From the NCBI GenBank assembly GCA_937891015.1, contig CALAPY010000035.1, positions 1 to 22,404 of the forward strand: a DNA stretch of 22,404 bases. The letters run 5' to 3'. The notes under the pieces were generated by a model. It had not been told where the DNA came from, did no database searches, and saw only the letters and a program-made list of their open reading frames with translations. The position numbers were made by a program, and so were the translations under genes. Positions 1-8,599 of this stretch are shown in pieces (the first letter of the stretch is position 1; each line of letters begins with the position of its first letter). The DNA is from UBA2108 sp002713215. GTDB taxonomy: Bacteria; Bacteroidota; Bacteroidia; Flavobacteriales_G; Salibacteraceae.

Positions 1-2
1 AT

Positions 3-1487
3 TCTGCACAGGCTGGTAAGCATGTTATTTCTTATTCGTTTACCGATGGAAATAATTGTACGGATAGCATTGCTGATACGGTTGAAGTTTACGCTCAACC
101 AACGGTTACCCTAGCAAGCTTTTCTAATGTTTGTGCTAATGCCGATTCAGTAACCTTAAGTGGTGCTGGTCCCATTGGCGGTAATTTCTCAGGAACTTCG
201 GTTTACGGTACTAAGTTTAATCCTGCTATCGGTGTTGGCTCCTACTCCATTACCTATTCTTTTACCAATGCTAATTCTTGTACGGACTCAGCCTCACAAA
301 CCTTGGTGGTAGATAGTGTTCCTGTTGTTACCCTATCCTCAATACCCAATATTTGTGCGAATGCTGCTTCGGTTTCTCTATCACAAGGAACACCTACCGG
401 TGGAACGTATTCAGGTACAGGTATTTCCGGGTCTAACTTTACTCCTATCGCGGTAGGTTCCTCCACGATTAAGTACAAATTCACTGACCTGAAGGGATGT
501 TCTGATTCTACTTCGGGAAACATTCAGGTAGATTCAGTGCCAAACATCTTATTCATTTTAGATTCAGCTATATGTAAAAATGCAAATGCACTTACCCTTT
601 CTGGTACTCCTATTGGTGGTACGTATTCGGGAAAGGCAGTCACCGGAAATTTATTTGATCCGGCTATCTCTGCTTCCAACCGTGATTCGGTAACCTATTC
701 CTATATAGATCTCAACGGATGTTCTGACTCAGTTATCAGGAAGATTAAAATTGATTCGGTTCCAAAAGTTTCTTTTGCCAGTCTGGTCGGTATTTGTAAA
801 AATGAAGACCAGAGAATTATAACGGGGGGGCTACCTAGTGGAGGAAAATACTATTCTCCATTTATCGATACTGCTAACCATAAATTTTCAACGTCGTTGA
901 GCGGTTCCGGGAAATTTGAAGTTATATACGTCTATTCTGATGCTAACTCATGCACGGACAGTGCAAAAAGCATCCTAGCGGTTTGGGAGAATCCCTCTGT
1001 AAATCTGGGTAATGACACCACAATTTGCAATGTTCAAGTGCTGGAACTGAATCCAAATATTGATAGTGCTTCGCATGATTGGAGCACAGGCAAAAACACC
1101 AAAGGAATTACCGTAGGCACAGCAGGTACATACTGGGTTCTGGTGACTGATAGTAACGGTTGTTCAAGTTCCGATACAATTGCAGTAAGCTATGAGGCAA
1201 TTTGTACGGGCATCTCAGAAATTAACGGTTCAGATTACAGCTTTAAATATTATCCAAATCCAACCAATGGGAAACTACACGTTGATATCACCAATTATCC
1301 TCAAAATAAGGCCTCATTGACGGTTAGAAATGCTGCAGGTCGAATTATGAAAAAGATAAAGTTGGAGGGTATTGATGAATATTATGATTTTACATTAAAT
1401 CTATCTGAATTTCCAGACGGGATGTACTTTATAGAATTCTCTTCAAAGGATATTTCTTCAATGCATCGAATAATCCTAAACAAATAA
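3..1487 (+). CDS. T9SS-secreted repeat surface protein (C-terminal part, 5' truncated)
   Basis: The reading frame is open from the first complete codon at position 3, so the true start lies outside the window. The visible 494 residues contain four tandem Ig-like repeats of 73-77 residues with the pattern VxLSxxPxGGTYSGxxVxGxxFxP...TYSYTDxNGCSDS. They begin near bases 99, 321, 540 and 762. A fifth, different Ig/PKD-like module from about 993 carries NLGNDTTIC, WSTG and TGTYWVLVTDSNGCSSSDTI. The last ~80 residues (from about 1245) are a type A sorting domain: YYPNPTNGK, then beta strands with DLSEFPDGMYFI-like spacing, ending IILNK. Proteins of this build are exported by Sec, cross the outer membrane through the type IX system and are anchored or released after removal of the C-terminal domain. 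The likely role is adhesion or cell-surface structure, but no ligand can be read from the sequence. Confidence 0.9.
   Translation, partial: SAQAGKHVISYSFTDGNNCTDSIADTVEVYAQPTVTLASFSNVCANADSVTLSGAGPIGGNFSGTSVYGTKFNPAIGVGSYSITYSFTNANSCTDSASQTLVVDSVPVVTLSSIPNICANAASVSLSQGTPTGGTYSGTGISGSNFTPIAVGSSTIKYKFTDLKGCSDSTSGNIQVDSVPNILFILDSAICKNANALTLSGTPIGGTYSGKAVTGNLFDPAISASNRDSVTYSYIDLNGCSDSVIRKIKIDSVPKVSFASLVGICKNEDQRIITGGLPSGGKYYSPFIDTANHKFSTSLSGSGKFEVIYVYSDANSCTDSAKSILAVWENPSVNLGNDTTICNVQVLELNPNIDSASHDWSTGKNTKGITVGTAGTYWVLVTDSNGCSSSDTIAVSYEAICTGISEINGSDYSFKYYPNPTNGKLHVDITNYPQNKASLTVRNAAGRIMKKIKLEGIDEYYDFTLNLSEFPDGMYFIEFSSKDISSMHRIILNK
99..992 (+). repeat. Four tandem ~222-bp Ig-like coding repeats
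   Basis: Units begin at about 99, 321, 540 and 762 (222, 219, 222 and 231 bases). Each encodes a proline start, a cysteine near residue 11, a GG-YSG turn, and a C-[ST]-DS motif before a VDSV linker. The first three are closest to each other. The fourth has diverged (KYYSPF in place of TYSG). Such arrays can expand or contract by recombination. Confidence 0.8.
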
Positions 1488-1595
1488 CCTACTAGATTTA
1501 AGGTGGATGCAGCATGAACAGGTTCAATTAGCTATCTGGCAATTCAATTTCCTCCTATTCTCCATTTCAATTATTTTAGTCACCTAAATTGCCTT

Positions 1596-2330
1596 ATGGA
1601 ACAAAGCACTTGCAAAAATTGTGATACTCAGTTAACCGGCAGATTCTGCAGTAACTGTGGGCAGCAAAACTTAGACCGGCTAACTTCTGGCTTTATCATG
1701 GACAACTCCATGGGCTATATATTAAACTACGACAATAGCTTTATACATACCCTAAAAGTCCTTTTAATAAAACCAGAAACAGTTATCAAAGAGTATTTAG
1801 CCGGTAAAAGAAAAAAGTATTTTTCACCGTTCAAGCTCTTACTACTTACCACTTCCCTACTCGCACTTACTTTTGTGTTTCTTCCCGATGTGACCAAGCA
1901 ACCCAACATCGGTGAATCCAGCAAAGAGTTCGCTGAAATTTTTAAAGTCCTTTTCGAACGCTTCTTTAGCCTAACCATATTTCTGGCTATTCCTGCTTCG
2001 GCATTGATAAATAAGTTATTGTTTAAAAAGGTAGATTATAATTTTGCCGAACATTTGGTGGTTACCACCTACACTTCCAGTGCTGTCAATGTTTTTAACA
2101 TCATTATCTACACCTGCCAAATGGACATCAACGTTTTTACGGTTGCGGTTTCCATCATATTGGGAATTGGCATTTTTGTCTACACCTTTCGAGCATACGT
2201 AAAAGTATTTGAAGAAAAGTGGATTATTGGAATACTTAAGGCTATTCTTAGTAATATTATAAGTAGCATCCTCTACCTAATGGAGTTTCTAATCCTTGGT
2301 GCTATTTACTATTTCCTGTATTACAGGTAA
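1596..2330 (+). CDS. DUF3667 family zinc-ribbon membrane protein
   Basis: This 244-residue protein opens with a CxxC...CxxC zinc ribbon (C6, C9, C18, C21) containing RFCSNCGQQN. This and a following amphipathic stretch with HTLKVLLIKPETVIKEYLAGKRKKYFSPF are the hallmarks of DUF3667. After it come about four to five hydrophobic segments (roughly residues 75-95, 118-140, 150-170, 180-200 and 218-242), so it is an inner-membrane protein with a cytoplasmic zinc ribbon. The family is widespread in Bacteroidota and its function is not established. The ATG at 1596 is chosen because it directly precedes the zinc ribbon. The gene converges with the minus-strand pyrophosphohydrolase, with only five bases between the stop codons and no recognisable terminator. 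Confidence 0.85.
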   Translation: MEQSTCKNCDTQLTGRFCSNCGQQNLDRLTSGFIMDNSMGYILNYDNSFIHTLKVLLIKPETVIKEYLAGKRKKYFSPFKLLLLTTSLLALTFVFLPDVTKQPNIGESSKEFAEIFKVLFERFFSLTIFLAIPASALINKLLFKKVDYNFAEHLVVTTYTSSAVNVFNIIIYTCQMDINVFTVAVSIILGIGIFVYTFRAYVKVFEEKWIIGILKAILSNIISSILYLMEFLILGAIYYFLYYR

Positions 2331-2335
2331 TATTC

Positions 2336-2737
2336 TTATTGGGTTAATATCCCCTCAATATTTGGTTTAAAATACAAGTTACTTTTCATCACCTTTCCAT
2401 CTTCCCGATAAATCGGGTTACCATTGGCGTCCAGCTTACTCATATTGCTGCGCTGAATTTCGGTATACACCTCTTCAATCTTATGTTGCATTCCATGCGT
2501 GATAATTGTACCACACAAAATATATAACATATCGCCTAAGGCATCAGCTACTTCAATCAAATCGCCGTTTTTTGCCGCTTCTAAATATTCATCATTCTCT
2601 TCTCCCATCAACTTGTGTCTCAAATCAATAAGTTTTTCATCTACTTCCACAGTTGGTTTATCCGTACTGTGAAGTTTGAAAGAATCGTGAAATCGTTGTA
2701 CATAATCTATGGCTTCCTGAAGTGATAGTTTGCTCAT
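2336..2737 (-). CDS. MazG-like / all-alpha NTP pyrophosphohydrolase
   Basis: The 133-residue protein belongs to the all-alpha NTP pyrophosphohydrolase superfamily (MazG, HisE, dCTPase). The metal-binding signature is present: EENDE at residues 46-50 (the EExxE motif), then E62 and D65 in EVADALGDMLY (the ExxD motif). The C-terminal part, with KLDANGNPIYREDGKVMKS, resembles the phosphoribosyl-ATP pyrophosphohydrolase-like proteins common in Bacteroidota and phages. It is expected to hydrolyse a nucleoside triphosphate to the monophosphate and pyrophosphate, probably as nucleotide-pool housecleaning. The substrate cannot be read from the sequence. The gene is divergent from the Bat operon. Confidence 0.85.
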   Translation of the reverse strand: MSKLSLQEAIDYVQRFHDSFKLHSTDKPTVEVDEKLIDLRHKLMGEENDEYLEAAKNGDLIEVADALGDMLYILCGTIITHGMQHKIEEVYTEIQRSNMSKLDANGNPIYREDGKVMKSNLYFKPNIEGILTQ

Positions 2738-2830
2738 TTCTTAATTTTTTTTAACAGCTACAGCCCCCGAAAGTACTGGGTTTTATCACATTTTCGAGCG
2801 CTTAAGGCTTAACTTTAATTAACAGCCAAA

Positions 2831-2864
2831 TTGTGGCTAAGGCCCGCTCTAATTGGGACTTTTG
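2831..2864 (+). promoter_or_regulatory. Candidate Bacteroidetes promoter for the moxR-bat operon
   Basis: A -7 element GACTTTTG (2857-2864) matches TAnnTTTG at all but the first position, and a TTG lies at 2831-2833. The 23-base spacer is slightly long for this promoter class. The implied leader before the moxR ATG at 2905 is about 30-35 bases. The rest of the 167-base intergenic region shows no other clear element apart from a weak TACTTTCG on the minus strand (2768-2775), which could serve the divergent pyrophosphohydrolase gene. Confidence 0.45.
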
Positions 2865-2904
2865 CAGTAACTGAATTATAGACTGTTCAAAATTTTTTAG
2901 AAGA

Positions 2905-3927
2905 ATGGAAGAAATACAAGTGAGTACAGAGTCCGGATCCGCTGATATCCGAGCATTGAACGAAAAAATCCAAAAGGAAAGTTCCTTTGTTGATCTCCTG
3001 AAAATGGAGATGGAAAAAGTAATTGTTGGTCAAAAGCATATGGTGGAAAGCCTGTTAATTGGATTACTTTCCGATGGACACATCCTTCTGGAAGGAGTTC
3101 CAGGGTTAGCAAAAACACTTTCCATTACTACGTTAGCGCAAAGCATTGATGCAAGTTTTAGTCGGGTTCAGTTTACCCCGGACTTATTACCCGCCGACTT
3201 ACTTGGAACTCAAATCTATAGTCAGAAAAAAGAAGAATTCAGTATAAAAAAAGGACCACTGTTTGCCAATTTCGTTTTGGCGGATGAGATTAACAGGGCC
3301 CCTGCAAAGGTTCAATCGGCGCTACTGGAATCAATGCAGGAAAGACAAGTAACTATTGGGGACGAAACTTTTCAATTGCCGCGCCCCTTCCTGGTAATGG
3401 CAACCCAAAATCCCATTGAACAGGAAGGTACCTATCCACTACCGGAAGCTCAGGTCGATAGGTTTATGCTTAAAGTAGTATTGGACTACCCCAAGAAGGA
3501 AGAAGAGCGATCAATTATCAGAACCAATATTTCGCCTAAGGGATTTGAAAAACCCAATTGTGTTCTTAAACCCGAAGATGTAGAACGAGCCAAACAGGTA
3601 GTGAAAGAAGTCTACATGGATGAGAAAATAGAGCAATACATCGTTGATATTGTTTTTGCTACAAGAAATCCTGAGGATTTCGGAATGGAAAATTTCAAGG
3701 ATCTAATTGACTTCGGAGGATCTCCACGGGCTAGCATTAACCTGGCTAAAGCTGCAAAGGCCTATGCATTCATTAAAAGACGGGGGTATGTTATTCCTGA
3801 AGATGTTAGAGCAATTTGCAAGGATGTATTAAGGCATAGAATTGGGCTTAGTTATGAAGCCGAAGCCGAAAATATTACGAGCGAGGACATTATTACAGAA
3901 ATATTGAACAAAGTTGAAATCCCCTAG
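2905..3927 (+). CDS. moxR: MoxR family AAA+ ATPase
   Basis: The 340-residue protein is a full-length MoxR-type AAA+ ATPase. Visible motifs are Walker A GVPGLAKT (residues 64-71), Walker B VLADEINRAP (about 124-133), sensor 1 in ATQNPIEQEGTYPLPEAQVD (about 166-185), and the C-terminal lid with GGSPRASINLAKAAKAYA. MoxR ATPases act as chaperone-like partners of VWA-domain proteins, remodelling them or loading metals in a nucleotide-dependent way. This one heads the Bat operon, whose products include three VWA-fold proteins that are its likely partners. Start ATG 2905 follows AGAAG and gives the normal family length. The stop lies five bases before the next gene. Confidence 0.95.
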   Translation: MEEIQVSTESGSADIRALNEKIQKESSFVDLLKMEMEKVIVGQKHMVESLLIGLLSDGHILLEGVPGLAKTLSITTLAQSIDASFSRVQFTPDLLPADLLGTQIYSQKKEEFSIKKGPLFANFVLADEINRAPAKVQSALLESMQERQVTIGDETFQLPRPFLVMATQNPIEQEGTYPLPEAQVDRFMLKVVLDYPKKEEERSIIRTNISPKGFEKPNCVLKPEDVERAKQVVKEVYMDEKIEQYIVDIVFATRNPEDFGMENFKDLIDFGGSPRASINLAKAAKAYAFIKRRGYVIPEDVRAICKDVLRHRIGLSYEAEAENITSEDIITEILNKVEIP

Positions 3928-3932
3928 GCAGA

Positions 3933-4811
3933 TTGGAAACTAGCGATCTTCTTAAGAAAGTACGTAAAATCGAGATTAAAACTCGTGGGTTGAGTAGTCA
4001 ACTCTTTGCGGGAGAATACCATTCGGCCTTTAAAGGCTCCGGAATGGCCTTTAGCGAGGTACGAAACTACACTCCGGGTGACGAAATCAGGAAGATTGAC
4101 TGGAACGTAACAGCTCGGTTCAACTCTCCTTTTATTAAGGTTTTTGAAGAAGAACGCGAGATGACCGTAATCCTGTTGGTCGATGTAAGTAAATCGGAAA
4201 GCTTTGGAACGCAGAAACAACTCAAGCGGGAAGTAATTACCGAAATCTGCGCCGTATTGTCCTTTTCGGCCATTCAAAACAATGACAAGATCGGATTAAT
4301 ATTCTTTAGCGATTCGGTGGAAAAATTTATTCCTCCAAAAAAGGGAAAAGGCCATATTCTAAGGATCATTAGAGAACTTCTGACTTTTGAAGCAACCGGT
4401 AAAGGAACCAACATTGATGAGGCTTTAAAATTTATGACCAACGCTATTAAGAAGAAAAGCACGGCCTTCATTCTTTCTGATTTTATTGATCGTGGAGATT
4501 TTAATCATGCATTAAAAATCACCAACAAGAAGCACGATCTGGTAGCATTAAAAATATTTGATCAACGGGAACGCGAATTACCAAATATTGGATTGGTACC
4601 CATGCAGGATGCGGAAAGTGGAAAAATTCGAATGATTGATACGTCCAATTCGTCAGTTAGAGAAAAATATGCGCGAAAGTCTTCCCACTACCAACAAGAG
4701 GTGGAAGAAGCCTTTAAAAAAGCGGGGATTGATTTTACCAATATCAACACATCAGAATCCTACGTAAAGCCATTGATGAATCTGTTTAAAAAACGGGAGA
4801 GCAGGAGGTAA
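3933..4811 (+). CDS. DUF58 domain protein (VWA-like), Bat operon
   Basis: This 292-residue cytoplasmic protein has the DUF58 core, GEYHSAFKGSGMAFSEVRNY...DWNVTARFNSPFIKVFEEERE. The VWA-like fold that follows has a MIDAS-type DxSxS (D84, S86, S88) in LLVDVSKSES. DUF58 proteins sit next to MoxR ATPases in many phyla and are thought to be their partner. The start is TTG at 3933: the family normally begins LLKKVRKIEIKTRGLS just after the first methionine, and no ATG lies nearby. It begins five bases after moxR and overlaps the next gene by one base (TAATG), so translational coupling is likely. Confidence 0.9.
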   Translation: METSDLLKKVRKIEIKTRGLSSQLFAGEYHSAFKGSGMAFSEVRNYTPGDEIRKIDWNVTARFNSPFIKVFEEEREMTVILLVDVSKSESFGTQKQLKREVITEICAVLSFSAIQNNDKIGLIFFSDSVEKFIPPKKGKGHILRIIRELLTFEATGKGTNIDEALKFMTNAIKKKSTAFILSDFIDRGDFNHALKITNKKHDLVALKIFDQRERELPNIGLVPMQDAESGKIRMIDTSNSSVREKYARKSSHYQQEVEEAFKKAGIDFTNINTSESYVKPLMNLFKKRESRR

Positions 4812-5770
4812 TGAAGAAGCTGTTAACCATACTTCTTGCTCTGTTCATGGGTTTCTCTGCTAGTGCACAAATTGAACGTGGACTGATCATTGAACTTGAT
4901 ACTCAACTGATCTTAATTGGCGACCAGATTAATATGACGGTAGAGTTGAGAAGTCACACCGCCGACAAGATTACTTTTCCTAACCTGGGCGATACCTTAA
5001 AAAAAGAAGTCGAAGTTGTTTCACGAGAACTTCCGGATACAAGTTTTAAAGATGGGAATTTACAGCAGCGTATTATTCGTCAGCAATTGGTAATAACATC
5101 ATTTGACAGTGGTCTATACCAGATTGATCCTTTTGTTGCCACTATAAATGGAGACAGTGCCTTTTCACAACCATTCATGATTGGTGTATTTACCTTCCCT
5201 ATTGATTCAACCAATGCTATTATGGACATTAAGGGAAATATTCAGGTCCCATTGACCTTTATGGACTATGTAAAGGCCTATTGGCACTACGTGGCAGCAA
5301 TTTATGGGCTGGGAACTATTCTACTTCTGCTCTACTTTTATTTTAAGAATTATAGAAACAAACCGAAAGAAGAGGTTGTCGTTGCACCTACTATTCCCGC
5401 GCATGACTTGGCCATGCAACGGATTATAAACCTGGAAAAGAAACGGTTGTGGCAAAATGGAAAATTCAAAGAATACCATGTTCGATTGAGCGAGATCATA
5501 AGGGAATACCTGGAAAACCGTTACAACATTCTTGCCCTGGAACAAACCACCGACGAGATTCTAAATGACCTTCGGCCGGTTCGGTTAGAAAATGAAATCC
5601 GGGCAAACCTCGAAGACCTCCTAAAGCTTATGGACTTGGTGAAGTTTGCTAAATTCAAACCACTGGACTCTGAAAACGAGGCAGTACTCACCTGGAGCAA
5701 ACAAATTATTGCAAAAACCAAGTTGGTTGAATTCTCAACTGAGGAAATGCCTGAGGAGGATAACTCATGA
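4811..5770 (+). CDS. BatD-like exported single-pass membrane protein, Bat operon
   Basis: The 319-residue protein has a Sec signal peptide (residues 1-20, ending SASAQ), a periplasmic beta-rich region (about 21-155), one transmembrane helix (about 158-178) and a cytoplasmic helical tail with IPAHDLAMQRIINLEKKRLW and LSEIIREYLENRYN. This topology and the tail match the C-terminal architecture of BatD and DUF4381-like proteins. It occupies the usual place between the DUF58 gene and batA in Bacteroidota Bat operons. The tail may contact MoxR or the VWA proteins, which is an inference. It overlaps the DUF58 gene by one base and batA by four (ATGA). Confidence 0.8.
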   Translation: MKKLLTILLALFMGFSASAQIERGLIIELDTQLILIGDQINMTVELRSHTADKITFPNLGDTLKKEVEVVSRELPDTSFKDGNLQQRIIRQQLVITSFDSGLYQIDPFVATINGDSAFSQPFMIGVFTFPIDSTNAIMDIKGNIQVPLTFMDYVKAYWHYVAAIYGLGTILLLLYFYFKNYRNKPKEEVVVAPTIPAHDLAMQRIINLEKKRLWQNGKFKEYHVRLSEIIREYLENRYNILALEQTTDEILNDLRPVRLENEIRANLEDLLKLMDLVKFAKFKPLDSENEAVLTWSKQIIAKTKLVEFSTEEMPEEDNS

Positions 5771-6768
5771 TGGAAGGGTTGGAATTTGCCAATAAAGAGT
5801 GGTTATGGGCCCTGTTGATCGTCCCTGCGGTAGCTGGATGGTATTATTACCGTTACCACATTGGAAGGGCGAACATTACCATGAGTTCCCTGGACGGATT
5901 TGAAGGGATTTCTACTTCCATTAAAGAATGGGCTTATAATGGCCTTATTGTATTCCGGTTAGCTGCACTTGTACTGATAATAGTTGCCCTTGCACGCCCC
6001 CAATCTTCATCCAGTTGGCAAGATGAAACCACCGAAGGAATTGACATTGTTTTAGCCCTGGACATATCTTCCAGTATGCTTGCCAAGGACTTAAAACCAA
6101 ACCGGTTGGAGGCCAGTAAAGAAGTTGCCATGGAATTTATTCAGACACGCCCTAACGACCGAATGGGATTGGTGGTGTATGCGGGCGAAAGCTTTACGCA
6201 ATGTCCATTAACAACCGACCATTCGGTTTTGGCTAACTTGTTTAGGGATATTGAATTTGGCATGATCAACGATGGTACTGCGATAGGTATGGGATTAGCA
6301 ACCGCAGTTAACAGGCTCAAAGATTCTGAGGCAAAAAGCAAAGTAATTGTACTACTTACTGACGGCTCCAATAATGCCGGAACCATTCCTCCTTTGACCG
6401 CCGCAGAAATTGCTAAAACCTATAATATAAGGGTATATTCAATTGGTGTAGGCACCAGGGGTAAGGCCCCTACTCCTGTTGCTGCTGGACCTTACGGAGG
6501 AATACAATACGCGAACAGAGAAGTAAAAATTGACGAGAAGACCTTAAAGGAAATTGCTAAAACCACTGGCGGGCTCTATTACAGGGCGACCGACAATTCT
6601 TCTCTGGCTAACATATATAATGAAATAGACCAATTGGAAAAATCGAGAATCGAAGTAACAGAATATAAAAACAAAACGGAGAAATTCTTTCCCTTTTTGC
6701 TTTATGGGCTTGGATTGTTGGTATTGGAATACTTGCTTAGAAACACTTATTTCAAATCCCTGGTGTAA
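5767..6768 (+). CDS. batA: BatA, VWA-domain membrane protein
   Basis: The 333-residue protein has an N-terminal hydrophobic segment (about 12-28), a second transmembrane helix (about 57-77), a periplasmic VWA domain, and a C-terminal transmembrane helix (about 310-328). The metal-ion-dependent adhesion site is intact: DxSxS at D99-S101-S103 (LDISSSM), T171 in NDGTAIG and D199 in LLTDGS. BatA and BatB are thought to form a periplasmic complex with the TPR proteins BatC and BatE. Bat genes were named for aerotolerance in Bacteroides, although the direct function remains debated. Start ATG 5767 overlaps the previous stop (ATGA). A second ATG at 5770 is equally possible. Confidence 0.95.
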   Translation: MMEGLEFANKEWLWALLIVPAVAGWYYYRYHIGRANITMSSLDGFEGISTSIKEWAYNGLIVFRLAALVLIIVALARPQSSSSWQDETTEGIDIVLALDISSSMLAKDLKPNRLEASKEVAMEFIQTRPNDRMGLVVYAGESFTQCPLTTDHSVLANLFRDIEFGMINDGTAIGMGLATAVNRLKDSEAKSKVIVLLTDGSNNAGTIPPLTAAEIAKTYNIRVYSIGVGTRGKAPTPVAAGPYGGIQYANREVKIDEKTLKEIAKTTGGLYYRATDNSSLANIYNEIDQLEKSRIEVTEYKNKTEKFFPFLLYGLGLLVLEYLLRNTYFKSLV

Positions 6769-7811
6769 TGTATAAACTTGAAAACCCGGACATATTGTAT
6801 GCAGTTATTGCCTTACCGGTATTTCTGGTATTGTACCTGCTGTATGCCTCATGGAGACGTAAAAAATTAAAGGTCTTTATGGATTTGGAACTTACTAATT
6901 CTATAATTCCGCTTTACCCACAATATAAACTATTAACCAAGTACCTACTTTTTTCACTCGCCTTTCTTTTTTTGGTAATCGCGTTAGCCAATCCACAGAT
7001 TGGATCTAAATTGCAGGAAGTAAAACGTGAGGGTGTGGATATAATGATTGCCCTTGACCTTTCCAACTCCATGCTTGCGGAAGACTTTTCACCCAATCGG
7101 TTAGAAAAATCGAAACGTTCTATTTCCAAGCTGGTTGATAGGCTGCATTCTGATCGAATTGGAATTGTGGTATTTGGAGGAGAAGCCTATGTTCAATTGC
7201 CATTAACATCGGATTATGCGGCTGCTAAATTATTCTTAAGGACAGTTTCAACCGACATTATACCTACTCAGGGAACCGCCATAGGGGAAGCCATTGAATT
7301 GGCCCAAAAATCCTTTGACGAAAAAAGCAAAGCAGGAAAGGCAATTATTGTAATTACCGATGGAGAAAACCATGAAGGCGATGCAGTAGCGGCTGCTTCT
7401 GAAGCTGCTTCTTCCGATACAAAAGTATTCACCGTGGGCATGGGTTCTGCAAAAGGAGTACCCATTCCGGTTTACCGGGGAGGCCGGAGGGTCGATTACA
7501 GAAAAGATCGGGAAGGAAACAGCATTGTAACACGTCTTAACGAAGATATGCTGAAAGAGATTGCAGAGGCGGGATCAGGAATGTACATTCGTGCGACGAA
7601 CTCGGGAAGTGGTTTAGACATTATTATGGACGAACTCGAAAGCATGGAAAAGGCTGAATACGGAACCAAAGTATTTACCGATTACGAGGATCGTTTTCAA
7701 TATCCCCTGGCTGTTGGTCTTTTGCTTTTGGTAATTGAGTTCTTTGTTTCAGAAAAACGAAATCGTTGGTTAATGGATCTAAAACTTTTTGAAGGAAAAA
7801 GTAAAATATGA
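6768..7811 (+). CDS. batB: BatB, VWA-domain membrane protein
   Basis: The 347-residue paralogue of BatA has the same layout: transmembrane segments at about 8-28 and 56-75, a VWA domain with an intact MIDAS (D97-S99-S101 in LDLSNSM, T170 in TQGTAIG, D198 in VITDGE), and a C-terminal helix (about 312-328). The PVYRGGRRVDYRKDREGN insertion is typical of BatB. It is likely to pair with BatA in the membrane, with its VWA face in the periplasm. It starts inside the batA stop (TAATG, one-base overlap) and ends in ATGATG, overlapping batC by four bases. Confidence 0.95.
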   Translation: MYKLENPDILYAVIALPVFLVLYLLYASWRRKKLKVFMDLELTNSIIPLYPQYKLLTKYLLFSLAFLFLVIALANPQIGSKLQEVKREGVDIMIALDLSNSMLAEDFSPNRLEKSKRSISKLVDRLHSDRIGIVVFGGEAYVQLPLTSDYAAAKLFLRTVSTDIIPTQGTAIGEAIELAQKSFDEKSKAGKAIIVITDGENHEGDAVAAASEAASSDTKVFTVGMGSAKGVPIPVYRGGRRVDYRKDREGNSIVTRLNEDMLKEIAEAGSGMYIRATNSGSGLDIIMDELESMEKAEYGTKVFTDYEDRFQYPLAVGLLLLVIEFFVSEKRNRWLMDLKLFEGKSKI

Positions 7812-8599
7812 TGCGACCGGTTTTCCATATAGTTTTTTGTGCGCTGGTAATTCCAATTACTGCATGGGGTCAGAATGCAAAATTTGACCTTAATCGGGGC
7901 AATGATGCATACGAAGAAAAAGACTACGAAAAAGCGGAAACTAATTTCAGGAAGGCACTAAACAAGGGACAGTACAAAGAAGAGGCCCGATTCAACCTGG
8001 GTAATACCATGCTCCGAAACAAAAAACTAAATGAGGCCATTACTGAGTATAGAAAAATTGCCAATGAAAGCCCCGATAAGATGAGAAGAGCCGATGCCTA
8101 TCATAACTTGGGCAATGCCTACCTCCAAAACCAAAAAATTAAAGAAGCCATTGAAGCGTATAAAAACTCATTGCGTATCGACCCCAAGGATAATGACACC
8201 CGTTATAACCTGGCCGTTGCTCAAAAACTTTTAAATCAGCAGCAACAGCAAAATCAGGATCAAAACAAAGATCAGAATCAAGATAAAAATCAGGATCAGC
8301 AAAAACAGGATCAACAACAAAACAAAAACAAAGATCAGCAGGATCAGCAGGATCAGCAGAATAAAGAAAACCAGGAGAATAAGGAGAACGAACAAAAAGA
8401 AGATTCGAAGAACAAAGAGAACGAGGAAGGAGACAAAGAAAAGGAAGAACGAGAAGCTGAAGCCCGTCCTGCAAAAATCAGTAAAGAAGATGCAGAACGT
8501 ATGTTGGAAATGATGCAGGATGAAGAACAGGCTGTTCAGGACAAATTGAAAAAGAAAAAAGCAAAGAAAAAATCGTCCAAGATTGAGAAAGATTGGTAA
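7808..8599 (+). CDS. batC: BatC, TPR protein with Gln/Asn/Asp/Lys-rich tail
   Basis: The 263-residue exported protein has a signal peptide (about 1-21, ending TAWGQ) and about three TPR repeats (residues ~26-140), including AYHNLGNAYLQNQKIKEAIEAYKNSLRIDP. A low-complexity segment rich in Q, N, D, K and E (about 139-215) follows, then a charged helical C-terminus (KISKEDAERMLEMMQDEEQA). The TPR region is expected to scaffold the BatA-BatB complex in the periplasm. Start ATG 7808 overlaps the batB stop by four bases. A second ATG at 7811 is possible. The low-complexity segment is encoded by imprecise 9-base repeats, so its length may vary between strains. Confidence 0.9.
   Translation: MMRPVFHIVFCALVIPITAWGQNAKFDLNRGNDAYEEKDYEKAETNFRKALNKGQYKEEARFNLGNTMLRNKKLNEAITEYRKIANESPDKMRRADAYHNLGNAYLQNQKIKEAIEAYKNSLRIDPKDNDTRYNLAVAQKLLNQQQQQNQDQNKDQNQDKNQDQQKQDQQQNKNKDQQDQQDQQNKENQENKENEQKEDSKNKENEEGDKEKEEREAEARPAKISKEDAERMLEMMQDEEQAVQDKLKKKKAKKKSSKIEKDW
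8233..8445 (+). repeat. Low-complexity CAG/GAT repeat tract inside batC
   Basis: The tract encodes strings of Gln, Asn, Asp, Lys and Glu. It includes three perfect tandem copies of the 9-mer GATCAGCAG (8333-8341, 8342-8350, 8351-8359). Repeat units are multiples of three, so slippage would change length without breaking the frame. Confidence 0.8.

Noticed and set aside
824..830. G7 tract in the surface-protein gene as a phase-variation switch
   Set aside because: The tract is short and in frame, and a G7 run also occurs in the housekeeping uvrA gene (about 21701-21707), so it is not specific to a surface antigen.
2897..3118. Minus-strand frame overlapping the start of moxR
   Set aside because: It is a shadow of the conserved MoxR N-terminus and Walker A region.
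8593..8598. BatD start at TTG 8593
   Set aside because: ATG 8599 gives the one-base TAATG coupling seen at other junctions in this operon, and TTG 8593 would only add two residues.
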